Assembly: GCF_019748365.1 (NCBI RefSeq)
Contig: NZ_JAIEPN010000058.1
Span: 1 to 64,000, forward strand
Direction of reading: 5' to 3'
Source: Novosphingobium sp.
GTDB lineage: Bacteria; Pseudomonadota; Alphaproteobacteria; Sphingomonadales; Sphingomonadaceae
Length of the DNA stretch: 64,000 nucleotides
Shown here one piece after another: positions 53,689 through 63,500 of the stretch. The notes under the pieces are model-generated. The model saw only the letters and a program-made list of their open reading frames with translations. It searched no databases and was not told the DNA's origin. Both the position numbers and the translations under genes were made by a program. The first letter of the stretch is position 1. Every line of letters starts with the position of its first letter.

Positions 53689-54624
53689 TCACCCCTCGGC
53701 AAGAAACGCCAGCAGAGCCTCTTCCAGCGGGTCGGTGCGGCCGTCCGCGGCGATCTTGCCATCAAGCCAGGATCGCTCGGGCGCGGTGATGGCGGCCTCG
53801 GCTCCGGCTTCTCCGGCAAAATCGCGTGTCGGTGCGCTCGCGAGCAGGTCCTGCGCCGCCGAGCGCAGATCCCGTGCGCCAACCCGGCTCATGCGGCCGA
53901 AGAAGGAACCGAAGCTGCTCGACCTGTCGCTCATGAAGCTTTCGAGCTCGGCGGCACGATCGCGGCTGATCGCGCGGCCACCGGTCCAGCCCTGCAGGAA
54001 GTTGCCCACGCCCTGCACGAAGAGCCGCTGCCATTCGGGCGCGTTGGCCGCGCCGAGGGTGGCGTCCTTGAGGCGGAACAGCATTTCGGCCTCGCGCTGG
54101 CTGGCCGCCGCCGGGCGATCGCCGCCGCTGGCGAAGATCACGCGGCGCAGCAGCTTGCATTCGGCTGCGGTGATCGAGCCGGCGTCCAGCGCTCCGCCAT
54201 CGCGCGTCGGGCCTTCGCCGGTCAGCACCGCGCGCTCGATCTGGGCGAGCGCGTAGTCCTTGAGCCGGTCGGGGGTGCCGAGCGCCTTTTCGAGCACGCG
54301 GACCAGAAGTTCGAGTTCGGCCGCCGAATCGAGGCGGCCGTCATGATCGAGCCGGGCGATCAGCCAGTCGGCCGTGCTATCGGCGACATAGCCCTTGGGC
54401 TCGGTGCCGTTTAGCACATATTCGCCTACCGCTTCGACGAGGAAGTCGATCCATTCGGGGCTCCTGGCGGAAACGACATCGTTGATCGCGAGAATGGCCT
54501 CGGCCTCGGTCTGGTCGATGCGCCCATCGGGCCATGCGGAGCGGCGCAGCGCCAGCACTTCGTCGGCCGTGATCACGCCATCGGCAGCGGCCTGGCGAGC
54601 CAGCTCGGGAAAATTGATCGTCAT
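53689..54624 (-). CDS. Helical repeat protein with EF-hand-like segments, unrecognised
   Basis: A 311-residue cytosolic protein, not assigned to a named family. It has several helix-loop-helix segments with acidic loops: AADGVITADEVLALRRS, WPDGRIDQTEAEAILAIND, LDHDGRLDSAAELELLV, LDAGSITAAECKLLRRV and ADGRTDPLEEALLAFL. The loops (DGxIT, DGRID) resemble degenerate EF hands or TerB-like modules. No signal peptide is present. Start ATG 54622-54624. It is between PilZ and TauE genes on the same strand. Calcium or metal binding is a possibility, not shown. Confidence 0.7.
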   Translation of the reverse strand: MTINFPELARQAAADGVITADEVLALRRSAWPDGRIDQTEAEAILAINDVVSARSPEWIDFLVEAVGEYVLNGTEPKGYVADSTADWLIARLDHDGRLDSAAELELLVRVLEKALGTPDRLKDYALAQIERAVLTGEGPTRDGGALDAGSITAAECKLLRRVIFASGGDRPAAASQREAEMLFRLKDATLGAANAPEWQRLFVQGVGNFLQGWTGGRAISRDRAAELESFMSDRSSSFGSFFGRMSRVGARDLRSAAQDLLASAPTRDFAGEAGAEAAITAPERSWLDGKIAADGRTDPLEEALLAFLAEG

Positions 54625-54714
54625 CGGCAGTCCGTCCGGTTGTCCAGTAGCGGCACCTATGGACCGGAGAGGGTTTATTTGGCGTTACCCATGCGCGGGA
54701 TCGCCACAGGCAGA

Positions 54715-55461
54715 TCAGCCGAGCAGGCGCAGGACGGCCATCAGGGCTGAAAGCGCCAGCAGAAAGCCGACGAAGCTGCGCCAGAGCCGGTCGCTGACCT
54801 TGCCGAAGGCGCGCGAACCGAGATGATTGCCGGCCAGCACCGGGCCGAACAGCAGCAGCGCAAACAGCCCGTCGCGCCACGAGGCGAGCCCCAGTGCCAG
54901 CGCTGCCGCCGTGCTGGCGGTGGAGGTCATCAGGAACACCGTCAGCATCGAGGCACGCGCCACTTCGCGCGGGATCGGGCGGCGCAGGTAATAGGGCACG
55001 ACCGGCGGGCCGGGCATTCCGGCAAACCCGGTGAGGAGGCCGGATGCGGCGCCGGTCAGCCCGGTTTCGAGATGGCTGGGGGCGTGGCCGGGCTTGGCCG
55101 GAAGCAGCACCATCACGAAGGCGCCGATGGCGACGACCGCGATCAGTACCCGCGCCACAGCGGGCGGCGTTGCGAACAGCGCGAGCAGGCCCAGCGGCGT
55201 CAGCAGCATGGCAAGGCCGCCGATCACGCCTGCACTTTTCTCGCCCGCGTTCCACACCTTGCGCGCGCCGACGAGGCCGATGAGGAGGCCGAGCATGTTG
55301 GAAACCACCACCGCCTCGCCGGGCCGGATGACCAGTGCGATCAACGGCACCAGCAGGATCGCCATGCCGAAACCCGCAAGCCCCCGCACGAAGGCCGCGA
55401 CAAACGCCGCCGCCGCGCAAAGCGCCAGCGACTGCAGCGGCAGATCGAGCAGGGCGATCAG
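54715..55461 (-). CDS. TauE/SafE family membrane transporter, probable CTG start
   Basis: A 248-residue inner-membrane protein of the TauE/SafE (sulfite exporter) family with eight or so helices and the family motif [14 protein letters not shown] at residues 24-37. No ATG, GTG or TTG lies between the thrS coding region and that motif, except a GTG inside helix 1 and an ATG at residue 33 that would remove it. CTG at 55459-55461 overlaps the thrS stop as CTGA, like the ATGA overlaps elsewhere in the window, so CTG is the best start. The transported anion is not known. It is downstream of thrS. Confidence 0.82.
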   Translation of the reverse strand: MIALLDLPLQSLALCAAAAFVAAFVRGLAGFGMAILLVPLIALVIRPGEAVVVSNMLGLLIGLVGARKVWNAGEKSAGVIGGLAMLLTPLGLLALFATPPAVARVLIAVVAIGAFVMVLLPAKPGHAPSHLETGLTGAASGLLTGFAGMPGPPVVPYYLRRPIPREVARASMLTVFLMTSTASTAAALALGLASWRDGLFALLLFGPVLAGNHLGSRAFGKVSDRLWRSFVGFLLALSALMAVLRLLG

Positions 55462-57452
55462 GCCCTGAGGTCCGGCGGGGTCGCTTCGGCCTTGAGCATC
55501 GCGATGGCCTCCGCCAGCGGCATCACCTTCTGGTGCTGTTCGCCCAGCGTGCGGATCGCGACAGTGCCTTCCTCCGCCTCGCGCTTGCCGACCACAAGCA
55601 GGTAGGGGACCTTCTGCAAGGAGTGCTCGCGCACCTTGTAGTTGATCTTCTCGTTGCGCGTGTCGGTTTCGGTGCGGATGCCGGCGGCGCGCAGCGCGGC
55701 GGTCGCCTCGTGCGCATAGTCGTCGGCATCGGACACGATGGTCGCGACCACGGCCTGGACCGGGGCAAGCCACGCGGGCAGGCGTCCGGCGAAGTGCTCG
55801 ATCAGGATGCCAATGAAGCGCTCATACGAACCGAAGATCGCGCGGTGGAGCATGACCGGGCGGTGGCGCTCGCCATCCTCGCCGATGTAGCCGGCATCGA
55901 GCCGCTCCGGCAGCACGCGGTCCGACTGGATCGTGCCGACCTGCCAGGTGCGGCCGATCGCGTCCGTCAGGTGCCATTCGAGCTTGGGCGCATAGAACGC
56001 GCCTTCGCCGGGGAGTTCTTCCCAGCCATATTCCGGCGTGGCGAGGCCCGCTTCCATCACCGCATTGCGCAGCTCGTGCTCGGCCTTGTCCCACATCTCC
56101 TCGGTGCCGAAGCGCTTTTCCGGGCGCAGCGCGAGCTTGATCGAGTAGGTGAAGCCGAAGTCCTTGTAGATCCGGTCCGCCAGTTCGCAGAAGGCGCGCA
56201 CTTCGGAGACGATCTGGTCCTCGCGGCAGAAGATATGCGCGTCGTCCTGCGTGAACTGGCGCACGCGCATCAGGCCGTGGAGTGCGCCGTGCGGCTCGTT
56301 GCGGTGGCAGCAGCCGTTTTCATAGAGGCGAAGCGGCAGCTCGCGATAGGACTTGAGGCCCTGCCGGAAGATCAGCACATGCGCCGGGCAGTTCATCGGC
56401 TTCAAGGCCATCCACTCGGCATCGTCCGAAACGATCGGGCCTTCATCCTCGGTGTTCGGCACTTCGTCAGGGATGACGAACATGTTCTCGCGGTACTTGC
56501 CCCAGTGGCCGGACTGCTCCCACTGGCGCGCGTCCATCACCTGCGGGGTCTTGACCTCCTTGTAGCCGGCGCCGTCGATGGCGCGGCGCATGTAGGCCTC
56601 GAGCTCGCGCCAAATGCGGTAGCCCTTGGGGTGCCAGAACACCGAGCCGTGCGCTTCCTGCTGGAGGTGGAACAAGTCCATCTCCTGCCCCAGCTTGCGG
56701 TGATCGCGTTTGGCGGCTTCTTCCAGCCGCGTGAGGTGCGCATCGAGCTGCTTCTTGCTCAGCCAGCCGGTGCCATAGATGCGGCTCAGCATCGCCTTGG
56801 ATTGATCGCCGCGCCAGTAGGCGCCCGAAACGCGCGTGAGCTTGAAGGCGGCGGGATCGAGCTTGCCGGTGGAGGCGAGGTGGGGCCCGCGGCACATGTC
56901 GAGCCAGTCATCGCCCGACCAGTAGACCGTCAGCTCCTCCTCCTTGGGAAGTTCGGCGGCCCATTCGGCCTTGAACGTCTCGCCCTGCTGCGTCCAGCGG
57001 CTGATCAGCTGCTCGCGGCTCCAGACCTCGCGGCGGAGCGGTTTGTCCGCCGCGATGATCTTGCGCATTGCTTCCTCGATGGCCGGCAGGTCGTCCTCGG
57101 TGAAGGCGCGGTCCTTGGGCGCGAAGTCATAGTAGAAGCCGTCGTCCGTGCTCGGGCCGAAGGTGATCTGCGTGCCGGGAAACAGCGCCTGCACCGCTTC
57201 GGCCAGCACGTGGGCATAGTCGTGGCGCACGAGTTCGAGCGCATCGGCCTCGTCGCGCGCGGTGACGAGCGCAAGTGCGGCGTCGCCTTCGAAGGGGCGG
57301 GTAATGTCGTAGAGCTCACCATCCACGCGCGCACCGATGGCGGCCTTGGCCAGGCCCGGGCCGATCGCGGCGGCAATATCTGCCGGGGTGGTGCCGGGCG
57401 CAACTTCGCGGACGGAACCATCGGGCAGGGTGATCTTGAACATTTCGGACAT
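55458..57452 (-). CDS. thrS: Threonine-tRNA ligase
   Basis: ThrRS charges tRNA-Thr. The 664-residue product has the N-terminal TGS domain ([26 protein letters not shown] split over the start), the editing domain ([26 protein letters not shown]), and the class II catalytic core with zinc ligands Cys in [10 protein letters not shown], His in [10 protein letters not shown] and His in [13 protein letters not shown], then the anticodon domain. Start ATG 57450-57452 ([12 protein letters not shown]). It is divergent from a hydrolase gene. No T-box leader is present, as expected for this group. Confidence 0.97.
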   Translation of the reverse strand: MSEMFKITLPDGSVREVAPGTTPADIAAAIGPGLAKAAIGARVDGELYDITRPFEGDAALALVTARDEADALELVRHDYAHVLAEAVQALFPGTQITFGPSTDDGFYYDFAPKDRAFTEDDLPAIEEAMRKIIAADKPLRREVWSREQLISRWTQQGETFKAEWAAELPKEEELTVYWSGDDWLDMCRGPHLASTGKLDPAAFKLTRVSGAYWRGDQSKAMLSRIYGTGWLSKKQLDAHLTRLEEAAKRDHRKLGQEMDLFHLQQEAHGSVFWHPKGYRIWRELEAYMRRAIDGAGYKEVKTPQVMDARQWEQSGHWGKYRENMFVIPDEVPNTEDEGPIVSDDAEWMALKPMNCPAHVLIFRQGLKSYRELPLRLYENGCCHRNEPHGALHGLMRVRQFTQDDAHIFCREDQIVSEVRAFCELADRIYKDFGFTYSIKLALRPEKRFGTEEMWDKAEHELRNAVMEAGLATPEYGWEELPGEGAFYAPKLEWHLTDAIGRTWQVGTIQSDRVLPERLDAGYIGEDGERHRPVMLHRAIFGSYERFIGILIEHFAGRLPAWLAPVQAVVATIVSDADDYAHEATAALRAAGIRTETDTRNEKINYKVREHSLQKVPYLLVVGKREAEEGTVAIRTLGEQHQKVMPLAEAIAMLKAEATPPDLRA

Positions 57453-57586
57453 GGTTTTCTCGCTGATAATCACCGGCGCTTTGGCAGAAACGGGCGCGCG
57501 CCGGAAGGGGGCAGAAACCGGTGCGGTTTGGGCAATAGCGATTGTGAGCGTTTGACCTCTGGGCTGGCACTGGCACAAGGGCGAGC

Positions 57587-58318
57587 ATGATCCAGCACTT
57601 CACGCTGCCTTCGGGCGAACGCATGGCCTATCGCTTCTCGCCCGGTGAAGGCCCCACAATCGTGTTTCTGCCCGGCTACATGTCCGACATGAGTGGCGGC
57701 AAGGCGCAGGCGGTGATCGCGCATGCCGAAGCGCGCGGGCGGGCCTGTCTGCTGCTCGATTATACCGGGCTCGGCCAGAGCGAGGGGGACTTTGCCGAGA
57801 AGTCGCTGCCGCTGTGGCGCGAGGAGGTGATCGCGCTGCTGGATCATCTAGGCATCGAAAGCACGGTGCTGTGCGGATCGAGCATGGGCGGGTGGCTCAT
57901 GCTGCTTCTGGCCGAAGCGCTCGGCGAGAGGGTGGCCGCGCTCGTCGGCCTCGCGCCCGCGCCCGATTTCTGTGAATGGGGTTTCGATGCCGAGCAAAAG
58001 GCCGTGCTTGCGAGGGGGGAGACGGTCTATGAAAACAATCCTTATGGCCCCGAGCCGACCCCGACGTATGCGAAGTTCTGGGCGGCGGGGATGGAATGCC
58101 TGCTGCTCGCGCGCGGTATCGCTTTCGATGGGCCCGTGCGGCTGATCCACGGGCAGGCGGATCGCGATGTGCCGTGGGATATCTCGCTCAAGCTCGCCGC
58201 CGCGCTGCGTTCAGCCGATGTGCAGGTCCATCTGATCAAGGACGGCGATCACCGCCTCTCGCGCCGGGCGGATATCGCCGTGCTGCTCGGCGCGCTGGAC
58301 GCGCTGGGCGCGGCCTGA
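57587..58318 (+). CDS. Alpha/beta hydrolase, ABHD10-like
   Basis: A 243-residue serine hydrolase. The nucleophile elbow is [10 protein letters not shown] (GxSxG with Ser near 99), preceded by the oxyanion region [16 protein letters not shown]; the acid is likely Asp in [10 protein letters not shown] and the His in KDGDHRLSR. The [11 protein letters not shown] motif is typical of bacterial relatives of mitochondrial ABHD10 thioesterase. Cytosolic; substrate unknown. Start ATG 57587, 134 bp divergent from thrS. The TPR gene follows after 10 bp. Confidence 0.85.
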   Translation: MIQHFTLPSGERMAYRFSPGEGPTIVFLPGYMSDMSGGKAQAVIAHAEARGRACLLLDYTGLGQSEGDFAEKSLPLWREEVIALLDHLGIESTVLCGSSMGGWLMLLLAEALGERVAALVGLAPAPDFCEWGFDAEQKAVLARGETVYENNPYGPEPTPTYAKFWAAGMECLLLARGIAFDGPVRLIHGQADRDVPWDISLKLAAALRSADVQVHLIKDGDHRLSRRADIAVLLGALDALGAA

Positions 58319-58328
58319 AGGACCCTTG

Positions 58329-59336
58329 ATGCTCATTCTGCTATCCGCCCTGATTGCTGCTCAGGACCCGCTTTCTCTGGACGTCTGGCATCAGATCGGC
58401 CCCAATCCGCGCCAGTACGAACCCTCTCCGCTGCCGATCCCCCGCCGCAAGAAGGTGACCGAAGTGCCCCCGCCGGTCCCCGGCCAGACCGCGCCCGCAA
58501 CGCAGACCGGCATTCCGGCCGCACCGGCGCAGCCTTCAGCACCAAGGCCGACGCGCTATACGCTGTGCCTTGCGGCGGGCGAGAAGGACCTCGCCGCAGG
58601 CATTGCCGCCGCGCGGGCGTGGCTCGCTGAAGCAAGCAAGGCGGCGACGCCGGACACCGCGCACGGCGCCGCTGCGCAATGCCTGGGCCAGCTGCTGCTG
58701 CAGCAGGGCGATTCTGCAGGGGCCGAAGGCGCCTTCGTCGAAAGCGCCGGGCAGGTGCCCGCTGACAAGCCTGCCGCGATGGCGGCGCTCCAGACGATGG
58801 CCGGTAACGCCGCGCTGGCGGGCGGGCGCGCCGAAACCGCGCTCGGCTGGTATGACAAGGCGCTGGCGCCCTTGCCCGCCGCTGCGCCGAGCGCCGAGGA
58901 CAACGCCGTGCGCGGCGCGGTGCAGATCGGCCGAGCGCGTGCCCTGGTCGCACTTGGCCGTCTGCCGGAGGCGAGCGGTGCCTTGCAGGAAGCGCACCGC
59001 CTTGCGCCCAACGATCCCGAAGGCTGGCTGCTTTCCGCCACGCTGGCGCGGCGCGGCAAGGATCTGGAGCGGGCGCAGCGCGATATCGAGGTCGCGGCGA
59101 GCCTCGCCGGACATGGCGATCCGCTGGGTGCGCCGATCGGGCTGGAGGCGGGCGTTATCGCGATGCTCGATGGCCGCGAGCAGGCTGCGCGCAAATCGTG
59201 GGAATCGGTTGTCGCGCTGGCACCGGACAGCCCGGAAGCGGCGACCGCCAAAGGATATCTTGACCAGATCGGGCCCGCACCCGCATCATCTGCACCGGCA
59301 GCAGCCCCTGCCGCCGCACCGGAGATCGCGCGATGA
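58329..59336 (+). CDS. Exported TPR-repeat protein
   Basis: A 335-residue protein with a short hydrophobic N-terminus (MLILLSALIAAQDP, possible signal), a Pro-rich linker (about 35-70) and then TPR-like helical pairs (TAHGAAAQCLGQLLLQQGD, NAVRGAVQIGRARALVALGRLPEASGALQEAHRLAPNDPEGW, and more) to about residue 310, ending in an Ala/Pro tail. Start ATG 58329; a TTG one codon earlier is also possible. It overlaps the following gene by 4 bp (ATGA). Likely periplasmic scaffold of unknown role. Confidence 0.72.
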   Translation: MLILLSALIAAQDPLSLDVWHQIGPNPRQYEPSPLPIPRRKKVTEVPPPVPGQTAPATQTGIPAAPAQPSAPRPTRYTLCLAAGEKDLAAGIAAARAWLAEASKAATPDTAHGAAAQCLGQLLLQQGDSAGAEGAFVESAGQVPADKPAAMAALQTMAGNAALAGGRAETALGWYDKALAPLPAAAPSAEDNAVRGAVQIGRARALVALGRLPEASGALQEAHRLAPNDPEGWLLSATLARRGKDLERAQRDIEVAASLAGHGDPLGAPIGLEAGVIAMLDGREQAARKSWESVVALAPDSPEAATAKGYLDQIGPAPASSAPAAAPAAAPEIAR

Positions 59337-60346
59337 GTCTGGCCAACCTAAAGCTGTCTGTCCTTGATCTCGTCCCCGTCCGCGAAGGTGGCACGGTGAG
59401 CGAGGCGTTGGCCGATGCGGCCTCGCTGGCAAAGACGGCGGAGGAGCTGGGCTACAACCGCTTCTGGGTGGCCGAGCATCACGGCATGGAAGGCATCGCC
59501 GGGGCCGCGGTCTCGGTGGTGCTGGCGCATATCGGCAATGCCACCAGCCGCATCCGGCTGGGTGCGGGCGGGATCATGCTGCCCAACCACAACCCGCTGG
59601 TGATTGCCGAACAGTTCGGCGCGCTCGATGCGTTGTTTCCGGGGCGGATCGATCTGGGGCTCGGCCGTGCGCCCGGCGCGGACCAGCGCATCATGCGCGC
59701 GCTCCACAAGGATATCCATCAGGCGGCGGAGAGCTTCCCGAACGACGTTGTGGAACTGCAACTCCACTTCGCCGGCGATCCGCGTCTGCCCCTGCAGGCG
59801 ACGCCGGGCCTTGGCGCCAATCCTGAGATGTGGATTCTCGGCTCCAGCCTGTTCGGCGCGCAGCTCGCGGCGATGCTCGGCCTGCCTTATGCCTTTGCCT
59901 CGCACTTCGCGCCCGATCATCTCGATGCGGCGCTGAAGCTCTACCGCGACCGGTTCGAGCCTTCGGCGCGGCTGGCCGAGCCCTATGTTATGGCCGCCAT
60001 CAACGTGATCGCCGCCGATACCGACGAGGAGGCCGTGCTGCTCGCATCCTCGATGGACCAGTCCTTCGTGCGGCTGCGCACCGGATCGCCCGGCAAGCTG
60101 CCGCCGCCAGTGCCGGGCTACCGCGAGAGCCTGCATCCTTCCTCGCTCGCCATGCTCGATCACATGCGGCAGGTCAGCGCGATCGGCAGCGTGAAGACGG
60201 TGCGCGAGCGGATCGCGGCGTTCCAGGCGCGGACCGGGGCAGACGAGCTGATCGTCTCCGGCTCCACCTTCGATCCGGCGCTGCGCCACCGCAGTCTGGC
60301 GCTCACCATGGAAGCGCTGCAGGCCGAAGTTGCCATCGCGGCATAA
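59333..60346 (+). CDS. LLM class flavin-dependent oxidoreductase
   Basis: A 337-residue luciferase-like monooxygenase of the MsnO8 type with the (beta/alpha)8 fold. Typical blocks: LSVLDLVPVREGGTVSEAL, YNRFWVAEHHGMEGIAG, RIRLGAGGIMLPNHNPLVIAEQFGAL, FPGRIDLGLGRAPGADQ and GADELIVSGSTFDPALR. Uses reduced FMN and oxygen; substrate unknown. ATGA overlap couples it to the TPR gene. Confidence 0.92.
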   Translation: MSLANLKLSVLDLVPVREGGTVSEALADAASLAKTAEELGYNRFWVAEHHGMEGIAGAAVSVVLAHIGNATSRIRLGAGGIMLPNHNPLVIAEQFGALDALFPGRIDLGLGRAPGADQRIMRALHKDIHQAAESFPNDVVELQLHFAGDPRLPLQATPGLGANPEMWILGSSLFGAQLAAMLGLPYAFASHFAPDHLDAALKLYRDRFEPSARLAEPYVMAAINVIAADTDEEAVLLASSMDQSFVRLRTGSPGKLPPPVPGYRESLHPSSLAMLDHMRQVSAIGSVKTVRERIAAFQARTGADELIVSGSTFDPALRHRSLALTMEALQAEVAIAA

Positions 60347-60426
60347 TGGCCCATGATGCTTAATCCTTAAGGCTCCTCCCGCTTGCCTCTGCGCCGATGC
60401 CGGAGTAGGCTACGCATGATTAGTTC

Positions 60427-60455
60427 ATGAGTGTGACATAAAATTACACACTCAT
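60427..60455. promoter_or_regulatory. Inverted repeat upstream of gdh
   Basis: Arms ATGAGTGTG and CACACTCAT (9 of 9) with an 11-bp AT-rich spacer, 72-100 bp before the gdh start. The AT-rich centre in a high-GC region and the symmetry suggest an operator and promoter. The regulator is unknown. Confidence 0.45.
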
Positions 60456-60473
60456 AACGACAAGAAGGCGCGC

Positions 60474-60499
60474 CTCCGTCAGGCTTCGTTCGGACGGAG
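60474..60499 (+). promoter_or_regulatory. Hairpin in the gdh leader
   Basis: CTCCGTC and GACGGAG form a 7-bp stem with a 12-base loop, ending 18 bp before the AGGAG ribosome site of gdh. It may be a small dispersed repeat or a leader structure affecting translation. Confidence 0.35.
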
Positions 60500-60526
60500 T
60501 GACAGCGCCGGGATGCAGGAGCGACC

Positions 60527-63500
60527 ATGGCTACGAAGACCGCCGATACCGGCGCCGATGCGGTACTGTCGCAGGCGCTGTCCCAGACTTTGGCCGCCCG
60601 TTTTGCCGCCGCGCTGCTGCCTGCCGAAGCGGCGGAGTTCGAGGCGGAGCGGCTGGCCGGGGCGGCGCGCTTCACGCTGACCGCCGCTGCCAAGCGCAAC
60701 GGCGCGCAGCCCGCCATCGCCATCGAAAGCATCGGCGGGCAGGCTGGCGCTTCCGGCGGCGCGCGCTACCTGCGCATCGCGGTGATCAATGATGACATGC
60801 CGTTCCTCGTCGATTCGATTGCGGCGACGATTTCGGCGCAGGGCCTCGCGATCGACCGGCTGGTCCATCCGGTTGTCGCGGTGCGGCGCGATCACGAAGG
60901 CAATCTGCTCGGCCTGCCCGATGGCGACGCGGTGGGCGAACGCCGCGAATCGATGGTCTATCTCGAAACCGAGCGCGTCGATGCGCGCGAGCGCCGCGCG
61001 CTCGATGCCGCGCTGCGCGCCACGCTGGCTGATGTCCACGCTGCTGTCGCCGACTGGCCGCGCATGCAGGCGGCAATGCAGGAAGACGCGCGCACGCTCC
61101 CCGATCAGGAAGGCGCCGCGCTGCTGCGCTGGCTGGCGGACGGGATGCTCACCCAGCTCGGCCATGTCGTCCAGCACCGTGACGGCACGCACCGCGATAC
61201 GCTCGGCATCTGCCGTGCCAGTGATGCGCCGCTGCTGGCGAAGTCGAGCTACGACCGCGCGTTCAAATGGTTCGACCGGCTGGGCGAGCGCGGCAGTGAA
61301 GTCCCCCGCGCCCCCCTGATCGTCAAGGCCAACCGCATTGCGCGGGTCCACCGCCGCGTCCCGCTAGATCTGTTCCTCGTGCCGGTGCTCGAAGGCGGCA
61401 AGGTCGTCGCGCTTTCGGTCCATGCCGGCGTCTGGACCAGCGCCGCGCTGGCCGCCACGCCCGACCGCATCCCGCGCATGCGCAGCCAGCTCGATGCGCT
61501 GATGGGCAAGTTCGGCTTCGCGCCCAATGGCCATGCCGGCAAGGCGCTCGCCCACGCGCTCACCGCGCTGCCGCACGATATCCTGATCAGCTTCGATGAA
61601 GCCGATCTCGAACGCGTCGCGACAACGATGATGACCTTGATCGACCGCCCGCGCCCGCGCCTCGCGCTCGTCGCCGCGCCGCTTGCGCGCCACTTGTTCG
61701 CGTTCGTCTGGCTGCCGCGCGACGTGCATTCGGCAGAGTTGCGGCAGCGGGTGCAGGCCCTGCTGGAAGCGGCAACCGACGCGCCGATCCTCGACTGGAG
61801 CCTGTCCGTCGAAGGCAGCACGCTCGCGGTCATGCGCTTTGTCATCGATATCCGTGATGGCGCTGCCGTGCCGGACGAGGCTCCGCTCGATGCGGCCTTG
61901 CAGGCGATGGTGCGCGGCTGGGGCGCTGCGGTGGAAGCCGAGCTTGCCAAGGGCGAGGACCCGGCGCGCGCCGCCGCCATCGCCGCGCGTTATGCCGATG
62001 CCTTCCCGATCGGCTATCGCAGTGCCTATGGCCCGGCCGAGGCGGCGGGCGACATCCGCGTGCTGCGCGTGCTTTCGCAAGCTGGTGCCCCGCGCCGCGC
62101 GGTCCGGCTCCACCGCCTGCCCGGCGAGGAGGGCTTGCGCCTCAAGCTCTATCAGCGCGAAGGCGCGATTATCCTGTCGGATGCGGTGCCGGTACTCGAA
62201 AACTTCGGCTTCCGCGTGCTGGAGGAAGTGCCGACCGCGCTCGACAAGGGGCGGCTCGGTTTCATCCATGATTTCCTCGTCGCGCTGCCCGAGGGGATCG
62301 AGGGCGAGGCGCTGCTGGCGCGCAAGGATGCGATCGAGGAATCGCTTGCCGCCGTGCTCAATGGCGGAGCGGAGGACGATCTGTTCAACCGCCTGATCGT
62401 CACCGCCGGGCTCACCGCGCGCGGCGCGAACTGGATGCGCGCCTGGTATCGTTATTTGCGCCAGGCCGGAATGACCTTCTCGGTTCCCACCGCGGTCGAG
62501 GCGCTGCGCTCTGCGCCCAAGGTCACGCGCGGGCTGATCGGCCTGTTTCTCGCGCGCCACGATCCCGCCTTCGCCGAAGACCGCGCCGAAGCAGAAGCGG
62601 GCTTTGCCGAGCAGATCCGCACCGGGCTTGCGGGTGTCGCCGCGATCAACGACGACCGCCTGCTGCGCCAGTTCCGCGCGCTGGCCGAGGCGATCCTGCG
62701 CACCAATGCCTTCGCGCCCGCTGCTGCCGAAGCGCTGGCGTTCAAGATCGATTCGGCGCTGGTGCCGGGCCTGCCGAAGCCGGTGCCGTGGCGCGAGATC
62801 TTCGTCTACTCCCCCCGCGTCGAGGGCATCCACTTGCGCGCCGGGCCGGTGGCGCGCGGCGGGCTGCGCTGGTCCGACCGGCGCGACGATTTCCGCACCG
62901 AAGTGCTCGGCCTGATGAAGGCGCAGCGCGTGAAGAACGCGGTGATCGTGCCGACGGGTGCGAAGGGCGGGTTCTATCCCAAGCAGCTCCCCGATCCGGT
63001 CCGTGCGCGCGAGGCCTGGCTGGCGGAGGGCCGCGCGAGCTATGAAGTGTTCATCCGCACGCTGCTTTCCGTCACCGACAATATCGTGGACGGCACGGTG
63101 ACCCATCCTGCGGGGGTGGTGATCCGCGATGGCGAGGACCCCTATTTCGTCGTGGCGGCAGACAAAGGCACCGCGACCTTCTCCGACATCGCCAATGCCA
63201 TTGCCGAGGCCAAGGGCTTCTGGCTGGACGACGCCTTCGCCAGCGGCGGCTCCAAGGGCTATGACCACAAGGCCATGGGCATCACCGCGAAGGGCGCGTG
63301 GCTTTCGGTGCAGCGCCATTTCCGTGAACTCGGCGTCGATGTGCAGACGCAGCCGATCACGGTGGCCGGCTGCGGCGACATGTCGGGTGACGTGTTCGGC
63401 AACGGCATGCTGCTCTCGAAGGCCCTGAAGCTCGTCGCCGCCTTCGATCACCGGCATATCTTCCTCGATCCCTCGCCCGATCCGGCGGCAAGCTGGGCCG

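Noticed and set aside
61364..63457. A 697-codon open frame on the minus strand inside gdh
   Set aside because: It is antisense to a well-supported gene and arises from high third-position G+C; the translation has no family features.
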